A stretch of DNA of 13,447 bases from Chloroflexota bacterium. GTDB taxonomy: Bacteria; Chloroflexota; Limnocylindria; Limnocylindrales; CSP1-4. The notes beneath the pieces were generated by a model. That model worked only from the letters and a program-made list of their open reading frames with translations, had not been told where the DNA came from and searched no databases. The stretch is from the NCBI GenBank assembly GCA_017860675.1, contig JAGDMV010000027.1, positions 1-13,447 of the forward strand, written 5' to 3'. A program made the position numbers and the translations under genes. The number at the start of each line of letters is the position of its first letter. Within the stretch, counting starts at the first letter, position 1. Shown in pieces: positions 5,814-11,546 of this stretch.

Positions 5814-6889
5814 GAGCCGGGTCTGCTGGCCGGCGCGGTCGCCGCGGAGACGATGCCCTGCGCCTGGAGCCAGCGCTCGGCGTCGATCGCCGCTCGTGCC
5901 CCGTCGCCCGCGGCGGTGACCGCCTGGCGGTAGCGGTGATCGTGGACGTCGCCGGCGACGAACACGCCCTCCACGCTCGAGCCCGTCTCGTCGCGGACCA
6001 CCAGGTAGCCGCGCTCGTCGGTCTCGAGGACCCCGCCGAAGAGGGCCGTGTTGGGGCGGTAGCCGATGGCCACGAAGAGGCCCTGGACCGGCAGGATCCG
6101 CTCGGCTCCGGTGCGCGTGTCGCGCAGCCGCAGCCCCTCGACCGCCTCGTCGCCGAGCACCTCGTCGACCACCGTGTTGAGGGCGAGGGCGATCTTCGGG
6201 CTGGCGGCCACGCGATCGAGCATGATCTTGCTGGCGCGGAATCCCTCGCGCCGGTGGATCAGCGTCACCTTCGAGGCGAAGCGGGTCAGGAACAGCGCCT
6301 CCTCCATGGCCGAGTCGCCGCCGCCGACGACGGCGATCGCCTTGTCACGGAAGAAGAACCCGTCGCAGGTCGCGCAGGCGGACACGCCGCGGCCGCGCAG
6401 CCGTTCCTCGGACGGGAGGCCCAGCCACAGCGCCGACGCCCCGGTGGCGACGATCACGGCGTCGGCCCGGAATTCGACGCCGGCCGCCCAGGCCCGGAAC
6501 GGGCGGCTGGAGAAGTCCACCCGGTCGGCCTCGACGTCCACGACCGACGACCCGAACCGTTCGGCCTGGGCGCGGAAGCGCTCCATCAGCTCTGGGCCCT
6601 GGATGCCCTCGGGGAACCCGGGGAAGTTCTCGACCTCCGAGGTGATCGTCAGCTGCCCGCCAGGCTGGAAGCCGGCCAGGACGATCGGCTCGAGATCGGC
6701 GCGGGCGGCGTAGATCGCGGCCGTCAGGCCGGCCGGGCCGGAGCCGAGGATGAGGACGCGGGTCTCGTGGGGCCCGCCCGATGGGACGGCGACCGGGCGG
6801 GTCTCGGCCGGGCGGGTCTCGGCCGGCCCGGGGGCGCCCTCGCCGAGGTCGATGGTCAGGCCGCCGAACGGGTTGGGGGAGTCGCTCAT
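5810..6889 (-). CDS. trxB: Thioredoxin-disulfide reductase
   Basis: This FAD enzyme passes electrons from NADPH to thioredoxin. In the 359-residue product, the FAD-binding GSGPAG is at 49-54. GGQLTITSEVENFPGFPEG follows, then the redox motif CATC (Cys172, Cys175), the pyridine nucleotide site GGGDSAMEEA (189-198) with HRREGFRAS (which fits NADPH preference), and the C-terminal FAD motif VFVAGDVHDHRYRQAVTAAGDG. It is about 40 residues longer than the usual 310-320, because of an N-terminal tail rich in Pro, Glu and Gly with a repeated AETRP. I chose ATG 6889 because a TACACT hexamer ends 7 bases before it; the longer frame to 6979 adds residues without family similarity. It heads the group trxB, methyltransferase, osmC. 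Confidence 0.93.
   Translation of the reverse strand: MSDSPNPFGGLTIDLGEGAPGPAETRPAETRPVAVPSGGPHETRVLILGSGPAGLTAAIYAARADLEPIVLAGFQPGGQLTITSEVENFPGFPEGIQGPELMERFRAQAERFGSSVVDVEADRVDFSSRPFRAWAAGVEFRADAVIVATGASALWLGLPSEERLRGRGVSACATCDGFFFRDKAIAVVGGGDSAMEEALFLTRFASKVTLIHRREGFRASKIMLDRVAASPKIALALNTVVDEVLGDEAVEGLRLRDTRTGAERILPVQGLFVAIGYRPNTALFGGVLETDERGYLVVRDETGSSVEGVFVAGDVHDHRYRQAVTAAGDGARAAIDAERWLQAQGIVSAATAPASRPGS
6793..6822. repeat. 15-bp in-frame tandem repeat in trxB
   Basis: Bases 6793-6807 and 6808-6822 are identical 15-mers (CCGGGCGGGTCTCGG). They encode a doubled five-residue AETRP unit in the N-terminal tail of thioredoxin reductase. The frame is kept, in contrast to the 22-bp duplication in ldh. 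Confidence 0.9.
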
Positions 6890-6896
6890 GCGGCTG

Positions 6897-6902
6897 AGTG
6901 TA
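6897..6902 (-). promoter_or_regulatory. trxB -10 element, leaderless type
   Basis: Minus-strand TACACT is a strong TANNNT match with exactly 7 bases (CAGCCGC) between it and the ATG at 6889. No Shine-Dalgarno sequence fits, so transcription probably starts at the start codon. The -35 region would fall at about 6920-6925, inside the CsoR-like palindrome. Confidence 0.5.
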
Positions 6903-6913
6903 GCACGGGACGC

Positions 6914-6930
6914 ATACTCCCTAGGGGTAT
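6914..6930. promoter_or_regulatory. CsoR/CstR-like operator upstream of trxB
   Basis: ATACTCCCTAGGGGTAT is an imperfect inverted repeat with AT-rich ATAC/GTAT outer arms and C-rich/G-rich inner arms. This is the layout known for CsoR-family (copper or persulfide sensing) operators of the form ATACCCC-N-GGGGTAT. It covers the predicted -35 region of the trxB promoter, so binding would repress. No csoR-like gene lies in the window; the assignment rests on similarity to remembered consensus sequences. Confidence 0.4.
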
Positions 6931-6989
6931 ACGGCGACATCGTTCTCGCCGGCGAGGAACCATGTACCGGCGGCGTCAACGGGTTCCGG

Positions 6990-7874
6990 TCAGAGTCCGT
7001 GGATGGCCGGGATGACCTCGGCCCAGCGCTCGATCACGTCCGGCTCGTGCCCGTCCGGGCCGATCCCGACGATCACGTGCTGGGCGCCCGCCTCGGCCAG
7101 CTGGCCAAACCGCTCGACGAGGGCGGCACGGCCCCCGGCATCGCGACCCGGTCCGGCGACCTGCAGCGTCGTCCGCTCGATCTCGGCGGGCGGCCTGCCG
7201 ACGCGCTCGCACCACTCGGCCAGCACCGCGTACTTGTGGCGCAGCCGGTCCGCGTCGCCGAAGACATTGGCCGCGTCCGCGTACTGGGCCACCAGCCGCA
7301 GCGTCTTCTGCTCGCCGCCGCCGCCGACGAGAATCGGCACGCGGGGCCGGCTGATCGCCTGCGGTGAGTTGAGGAGCCGCGTCGCCCGGTAGTGGCGGCC
7401 GTCGTGCGTCTCCTCGCTGCCCCGCTCGCCGCTCCACATCGCCCGGGCGATCTGCAGCGTCTCCTCCAGCATCTCGAAGCGTGTCGCGAGGGGCGGCATC
7501 GGGAAGCCAAGAGCGTTGCTCTCCTCCTCGTTCCAGGCCGCCCCGATGCCGAGCCAGGCCCGGCCGCCCGACAGCACGTCCAGGGTGGTGGCGGCCTTCA
7601 CCCACAGCCCCGGCAGGCGGTAGTGCACGCCGCCGACCATCAGCCCGAGGCGCGCCCGGCTGGTGGTAGCGGCCATGAACCCGAGCGCGGTCCAGCCTTC
7701 GAGCATCGGGTCTTCGGCCGGGCCCAGCCCCCTGATCTGGAAGAAGTGGTCCATGACCCAGATCGAGTCGAAGCCGGCCTCATCGGCGGCGCGGGTGACG
7801 CGGGCGAGGGTGGGGCCGATCGCGGCCGGCCCGCCGGGCCAGTCGAAGCGGTTGATCTGCAGGCCGATCTTCAC
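6990..7874 (-). CDS. LLM-class F420-dependent oxidoreductase
   Basis: This 294-residue protein has the luciferase-like monooxygenase TIM-barrel fold and most likely uses F420. It opens MKIGLQINRFDWPGGP, continues with ADEAGFDSIWVMDHFFQI (residues 30-47; the DHF is typical of the cofactor site) and LGLMVGGVHYRLPGLWVKAATTLDVLSGGRAWLGIGAAW, a highly characteristic LLM stretch, and later VPILVGGGGEQKTLRLVAQYADAANVF. The substrate cannot be told from sequence. The start is GTG 7874 with only a weak GAGG upstream. It follows cofE by 65 bp on the same strand and is the last gene of the cofC-cofE group. This location, next to F420 biosynthesis, supports F420 over FMN. The 65-bp gap contains the palindrome GCCGGTACCGGC (7911-7922). 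Confidence 0.85.
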   Translation of the reverse strand: MKIGLQINRFDWPGGPAAIGPTLARVTRAADEAGFDSIWVMDHFFQIRGLGPAEDPMLEGWTALGFMAATTSRARLGLMVGGVHYRLPGLWVKAATTLDVLSGGRAWLGIGAAWNEEESNALGFPMPPLATRFEMLEETLQIARAMWSGERGSEETHDGRHYRATRLLNSPQAISRPRVPILVGGGGEQKTLRLVAQYADAANVFGDADRLRHKYAVLAEWCERVGRPPAEIERTTLQVAGPGRDAGGRAALVERFGQLAEAGAQHVIVGIGPDGHEPDVIERWAEVIPAIHGL

Positions 7875-7939
7875 CTGGTTGGCACCTCGCTCGGTGGCGG
7901 TGGGGGCGGTGCCGGTACCGGCCGGGGTGGCCGGCCGGG

Positions 7940-8707
7940 TCAGCGGAAGAGATCGTACTCGGGCGGGAAGATGACCTCGGCGATCGAGCCTTCGCCCGTC
8001 GGCGGCGTCGCTCCCCGCACCAGCGCCGCCGGGCGCCGCGCGGTCTTGCCGAGGGCCAGCTCAGCGGCCGCGGCGATCTCGTCGGCCACCGCCCGGATGG
8101 TGGCGCTCATCGGCCGGCCGTCGGCGTCGGGCGTCCCGCGCAGGTCGTCGAGCGGGCGCATGCCGGCCACCCCGATGGCGCAGTCGGTGATGCCGACGCG
8201 CCACGGCCGGCCCATGCTGTCGGACACGACCACCGCCGGCGCCACGCCGAACCGATCCGCGATGGCGCCGCGGATCCGCCGGGCGGACGCGTCCGGATCG
8301 TCCGGCAGCAGGAGCACGACCGCGCCGGAGCGCGGCCCGACGTTGGACGCGTCCACCCCGGCATTGGCCAGCACGAAGCCGTGACGCGTCTCCACCACCA
8401 GCACGCCGAGGTCTGCCCGGACGACCCGCACCGCCTGGCGCATGACGACCTCGACCTGCCGCGGGTCACGGCTCCAGCGCGAGGCGAACTCGACCGCCTC
8501 GGGCCGGGGCTGAACCGTTGCCAGGTCGACGAACGCGCCCTCCGCCTTGGCCACGATCTTGGAGGTGACGACGAGGACGTCGTCCGCGCGCAGAGGGAGC
8601 GCCCCACCCGTGCGCGCCAGCGCGGCCCCGAGCAGCGTCCCGAGGTCGTCGCCGGGCTGCACCTCGGGGATGCCCTCGAGCGCCAGGACGAGCAGGGGTT
8701 CGCTCAC
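7940..8707 (-). CDS. cofE: Coenzyme F420-0:L-glutamate ligase (no FbiB reductase domain)
   Basis: This enzyme uses GTP to add gamma-linked glutamate to F420-0, completing the cofactor tail. The protein is 255 residues, the length of archaeal-type CofE; it lacks the roughly 200-residue C-terminal FMN/nitroreductase-like domain of mycobacterial FbiB. Visible motifs are LALEGIPEVQPGDDL (8-22), VVTSKIVAKAEG (46-57), HGFVLANAGVDASNVGP, VVVSDSMGRPWRVGITDCAIGVAGM and LGKTARRPAALVRG near the end, all in family order. The start is GTG 8707, overlapping the cofC TGA in a 4-bp GTGA, so the two are translationally coupled. The LLM enzyme follows downstream. If this lineage makes dehydro-F420 from phosphoenolpyruvate, its reductase must be a separate protein. 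Confidence 0.93.
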   Translation of the reverse strand: MSEPLLVLALEGIPEVQPGDDLGTLLGAALARTGGALPLRADDVLVVTSKIVAKAEGAFVDLATVQPRPEAVEFASRWSRDPRQVEVVMRQAVRVVRADLGVLVVETRHGFVLANAGVDASNVGPRSGAVVLLLPDDPDASARRIRGAIADRFGVAPAVVVSDSMGRPWRVGITDCAIGVAGMRPLDDLRGTPDADGRPMSATIRAVADEIAAAAELALGKTARRPAALVRGATPPTGEGSIAEVIFPPEYDLFR

Positions 8708-9381
8708 GGCTCGGCGGCGTGGAGGCTGGCATCGCCGGCCAGCAGCAGGTCGTCGGGCAGGTCGAGATCCAGCCGCAGCGGCCCGCCGAGCTCGAGGTAG
8801 CGGGCGCCGGCCGCGGTGGCGGCGGTGGCGTGGGCCGCCCGGCTGCCGGGCCCGAAGGCGAAGTCGATGACGTCCGGCGGGCTCACGAGGAGCGCGTTGG
8901 TGCCCGTGCCCGCCCGGTCCGGGACGAGGGCCACGAGCGGGCGGCCCTTGGCCCCGGGCACACCCGCGCGGGCGTCGGCCGGCTCGATCGCCTCGGCGGC
9001 GCGCGCCAGGACCGTGCCGACCGCCTCCGCATCGATCGCCGGCAGGTCCACCGGCAGCACGAGCAGGGCCGTGGCGTCGATCGCCGCGGCCCAGCGGCGG
9101 CCTTCCTCGAGGGCGGCGTTGAGGTCGTTGCCGGCGTCCTCCAGGGCGACGGCTCCGGCGGCAGCCGCGATCTCGCGGGCACCCGGATCGGGGCTCACCA
9201 CCGCGACCCGGACGACGCCCGGCGCTGCGACAGCTGCGGCGAGCGTGCGTCGGAGCAGCCGCCGGATCAGGGCCTGCCGCTCCTCCGGGTCGAGCGCCTC
9301 GCCGAGCCTGGACTTGGCTCGCTCGAGCCCGCGCACGGGGACGACGGCGGCGACGCGGGACAGGTTGGCGGCTGCGGTCAC
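8704..9381 (-). CDS. cofC: 2-phospho-L-lactate / phosphoenolpyruvate guanylyltransferase
   Basis: CofC (FbiD in mycobacteria) activates 2-phospholactate or phosphoenolpyruvate with GTP, giving the GMP-linked donor used by CofD. The product is 225 residues, as usual for the family. Motifs: VVPVRGLERAKSRLGEALDP (residues 13-32, nucleotide-binding loop of GT-A-like folds), VVSPDPGAREIA, LLVLPVDLPAIDAEAV (metal-site Asp), and VPDRAGTGTNALLVSPPD, the hallmark DRxGTGTNALL segment. Which substrate it uses cannot be settled by eye. The start is GTG 9381; TACGAT ends 7 bases before it, which fits leaderless transcription. It overlaps cofE by 4 bp and is divergent from the metallo-hydrolase gene with only 47 bp between. 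Confidence 0.93.
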   Translation of the reverse strand: MTAAANLSRVAAVVPVRGLERAKSRLGEALDPEERQALIRRLLRRTLAAAVAAPGVVRVAVVSPDPGAREIAAAAGAVALEDAGNDLNAALEEGRRWAAAIDATALLVLPVDLPAIDAEAVGTVLARAAEAIEPADARAGVPGAKGRPLVALVPDRAGTGTNALLVSPPDVIDFAFGPGSRAAHATAATAAGARYLELGGPLRLDLDLPDDLLLAGDASLHAAEP

Positions 9382-9388
9382 GGGCGCG

Positions 9389-9394
9389 ATCGTA
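9389..9394 (-). promoter_or_regulatory. cofC -10 element, leaderless type
   Basis: Minus-strand TACGAT is followed by 7 bases (CGCGCCC) and the GTG start at 9381. No ribosome-binding site is present. It shares the 47-bp divergent region with the opposite promoter at 9418-9423. Confidence 0.45.
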
Positions 9395-9417
9395 TTCCAA
9401 CCAGCGGTCGGGTACCG

Positions 9418-9423
9418 TAGCGT
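9418..9423 (+). promoter_or_regulatory. Candidate -10 element of the metallo-hydrolase gene
   Basis: TAGCGT is followed by 5 bases and the ATG at 9429. An overlapping alternative is TACCGT (9413-9418), 10 bases from the ATG. No Shine-Dalgarno sequence precedes the start, so a leaderless or near-leaderless transcript is likely. The call is weaker than for cofC and trxB. Confidence 0.35.
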
Positions 9424-9428
9424 CTGCG

Positions 9429-10316
9429 ATGACGACCCTGCCGCGCCTCACCTTCCTCGGCCACTCCACGGTCCTGATCGAGATGGGCGGGCGCAGGATC
9501 CTCACCGACCCGGTCCTCTTCGACCGGGTGATCGTCCTGCGCCGGGTCGGGCGACGCCTCGACAAGCACCTCGTCACCGGGATCGACGCCGTCCTCATCA
9601 GCCACCTGCACCTCGACCACCTCCACCTGCCGTCGATCCGGATGCTGGGCGACGACGTGCTGCTCGTGGTGCCGGCCGGGTCGGCCGACTGGTTCCGCGC
9701 CCGGGGCTTCGGATCGGTGGTCGAGCTCGCGCCGGCCGCCCGGGTCATGATCGGCCCGGTGGCCGTCACCGCCACGCCTGCCCTCCACTCCGGCTTCCAC
9801 CCGCCATTCGGGCCGCGGGCGATGGCGATCGGCTTCATCCTCGAGCTCGACGCGACGCGCGTCTACTTCGCCGGCGACACCGACATGTTCGCGGCCATGG
9901 CCGACTTCGGCGGGGAGGGGCTCGATGTCGCCCTCCTGCCGGTCTGGGGCTGGGGCCCGCGGCTGGGTCCGGGGCACATGAACCCCCGCCGTGCGGCCCG
10001 GGCCCTCGGCCTCCTGCGGCCGCGCTACGCCGTCCCGATCCACTGGGGGACCCTCTGGCCGTTCGGGCTGGGCCGGGTCGTCCCCCATCGCCTGTCGCAG
10101 CCGCCGCTCGAGTTCGCCCGCTTCGCGCGCCGCTATGCGCCCGGGACGCAGGTGCTCATGGTCCCCCCGGGCAACCCGGTCGCGTTCGACCCCGGCGAGC
10201 CGGGTGCGCCCTTGCCGGCGCGGTTCAGGCAGCCGCCAGGACTGCGCGCGCGAGCTCGGCGCGCGCTGCGTCGTCGGTCATCACCGTCGGGGCCACCAGC
10301 GGCCGGATCCCCGTAG
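9429..10316 (+). CDS. UlaG-like metallo-beta-lactamase-fold hydrolase
   Basis: This 295-residue cytoplasmic metal-dependent hydrolase is of the Lactamase_B_2 / UlaG / NAPE-PLD type. The start LTFLGHSTVLIEMGGRRILTD (residues 7-27) is typical of that branch. Metal ligands are visible: HLHLDH (His59, His61, Asp63, His64), His120 in PALHSG, Asp150 in FAGDTDMF and His205 in VPIHWGTLW. The substrate is unknown; relatives act on ascorbate-6-phosphate lactone, phospholipids or nucleic acids. The catalytic domain is complete by about residue 265. The last 30 residues are Arg/Pro/Ala-rich (LRARARRALRRRSS) and are encoded antisense to the end of cofD, a 92-bp overlap of converging genes. It stands alone on the plus strand inside the F420 locus. 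Confidence 0.88.
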   Translation: MTTLPRLTFLGHSTVLIEMGGRRILTDPVLFDRVIVLRRVGRRLDKHLVTGIDAVLISHLHLDHLHLPSIRMLGDDVLLVVPAGSADWFRARGFGSVVELAPAARVMIGPVAVTATPALHSGFHPPFGPRAMAIGFILELDATRVYFAGDTDMFAAMADFGGEGLDVALLPVWGWGPRLGPGHMNPRRAARALGLLRPRYAVPIHWGTLWPFGLGRVVPHRLSQPPLEFARFARRYAPGTQVLMVPPGNPVAFDPGEPGAPLPARFRQPPGLRARARRALRRRSSPSGPPAAGSP

Positions 10317-11157
10317 CAGCGACCTGCCCGGCGAGGCCCGCGTCCGCCTCGTCGATCACCAGGATGTCGGCCAGGTCCACGTAGCGGCGGGCCACCTCCA
10401 CCACGCTGGCCTGCCCGCCGAGCGAGACGAGCATGCGGTCCGCCGGGCCCCGGAGCGCACGCCCGGCCACGATCGGCGAGACGGCAACAACCGGGACGCC
10501 TCGGTCCCTGGCCGCCCGCACCGCGGCCGGCATCCCGGGCACGGCCATGATCGGGCCGATCGAGACGACCGGGTTGGACGGGCAGACGACGATGCGCTCG
10601 GCGGTGGCCAGCGAGGCGAGCACCTCGGGCGTGGGTCGCGCCCGCGCCGCCCCGTCGACGGTCACCTCGAGGACCTCGGGCTCGCAGCGGAGGCGGACGA
10701 AGTAGTCCTGGAAGTCGAGCCAGCCGTCTGGGGTGCGGACGCGCGTCCGGATCGTGTCGTCGGTGACCGGCAGGATTCGGCTCGGGACGCCGAGCCGGGC
10801 GGCGAGCTCGAGCGCGACCTCGGTCGGCCTGGCGCCGGCCCGCAGGCGGGCAGTTCGAACGACGTGAAGGGCCAGGTCGCGATCGCCGATGGCGAACCAG
10901 GTCTCCTCGCCCAGGCGCCCGAGCTGGTCGAGCGCCGACCACGTCTCGCCGGCGAGGCCCCATCCGCGCTCGCGGTCGGCGAGGCCGGCCAGGGTGTAGA
11001 GGACGGTGTCTTGGTCGGGCGACACGACCAGGCCGTGACGCTCCAGGTCGTCGGCGACGTTGACGACGACCACCAGCTCACCGGGTGCCAGGACCCGCTG
11101 CAGGCCGTGCGCCAGCCGCGCGCCGCCGACTCCGCCGGCCAGGGCGACCGCGCGCAC
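10225..11157 (-). CDS. cofD: 2-phospho-L-lactate (or phosphoenolpyruvate) transferase of F420 synthesis
   Basis: CofD (FbiA) transfers the phospho-lactyl or phospho-enolpyruvyl group from the GMP donor made by CofC to Fo, giving F420-0 or its dehydro form. The 310-residue product shows AVALAGGVGGARLAHGLQ at the N-terminus (residues 3-20), the metal/substrate motif VVVNVADDLERHGLVVSPDQD (30-50) with TVLYTLAG directly after, TRVRTPDGWLDFQDYFVR, and CPSNPVVSIGPIMAVPG. All are signatures of the family in order. I chose GTG 11157 because the family N-terminus (VRAVALAGG) begins there. It starts 5 bp after the stop of the Ddn-like gene, so it is the last gene of that operon. Its 3' end overlaps the metallo-hydrolase gene on the other strand. 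Confidence 0.94.
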   Translation of the reverse strand: MRAVALAGGVGGARLAHGLQRVLAPGELVVVVNVADDLERHGLVVSPDQDTVLYTLAGLADRERGWGLAGETWSALDQLGRLGEETWFAIGDRDLALHVVRTARLRAGARPTEVALELAARLGVPSRILPVTDDTIRTRVRTPDGWLDFQDYFVRLRCEPEVLEVTVDGAARARPTPEVLASLATAERIVVCPSNPVVSIGPIMAVPGMPAAVRAARDRGVPVVAVSPIVAGRALRGPADRMLVSLGGQASVVEVARRYVDLADILVIDEADAGLAGQVAATGIRPLVAPTVMTDDAARAELARAVLAAA

Positions 11158-11162
11158 CGTAC

Positions 11163-11531
11163 TCAGGTCTCCGGCTCGAGGGCGAAGGTCTCGCCGAAGG
11201 CGGCCCTCCCCGCCATCCGGCCCCATGCCGCCCGAACGGCCACCAGCGCCTCGTCACGCTCGGAACCTTCAAGCAGGCGGGCGCGGTAGCGGCGCTCCCT
11301 GCCCCGGATCGTGAAGGTGCACGCCGGCTGGGCCTGCACGTTGGCCGCCCAGGCGGGTCCCGGGCTGCCGGCTGCGACCAGGACGGTGCCGTCCGGGCGG
11401 CGGACGAAGCCGAGCGGCGCCGTCCGGCGCCGGCCGCTGCGGCGCCCGGTGGACGCCAGGATGCCGACCCGGCCCGACCGGGCCATCAGCCGGCCGCCGA
11501 TCGCGTTGAAGGTCCGCCCGACGACGTTCAT
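11163..11531 (-). CDS. Ddn-like deazaflavin (F420)-dependent nitroreductase family protein
   Basis: This 122-residue protein is of the family that includes Mycobacterium Ddn, split-barrel proteins using F420H2 to reduce quinones or nitro compounds. Visible are ILASTGRRSGRRRTAPLGF (residues 24-42, the TTGRxSGxxRxxPL motif), TVLVAAGSPGPAWAANVQAQP (49-69, the W..N..A.P segment) and TFTIRGRERRYRARLLEG. No membrane helix is present. The start is ATG 11531 with GGGAGGA before it. It sits between the FGD-like gene (15 bp upstream) and cofD (5 bp downstream), which supports F420 use. The physiological substrate is not known; quinone protection is the family precedent. Confidence 0.88.
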   Translation of the reverse strand: MNVVGRTFNAIGGRLMARSGRVGILASTGRRSGRRRTAPLGFVRRPDGTVLVAAGSPGPAWAANVQAQPACTFTIRGRERRYRARLLEGSERDEALVAVRAAWGRMAGRAAFGETFALEPET

Positions 11532-11546
11532 CCGGTCCTCCCGAGG

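Noticed and set aside
6897..6932. A MerR-type operator upstream of trxB
   Set aside because: MerR sites sit between -35 and -10 elements with a 19-20 bp spacer. Here the palindrome is upstream of the -10 element with 11 bp between, over the -35 position instead.
6890..6979. Upstream start for trxB giving a 389-residue protein
   Set aside because: The extra 30 residues have no family similarity and would cover the CsoR-like site and the TACACT promoter, which is ideally spaced to the ATG at 6889.
11158..11226. Upstream start for cofD at 11226
   Set aside because: It would overlap the Ddn-like gene by more than 60 bp and adds residues outside the CofD family; the GTG at 11157 is exactly where the family N-terminus begins.
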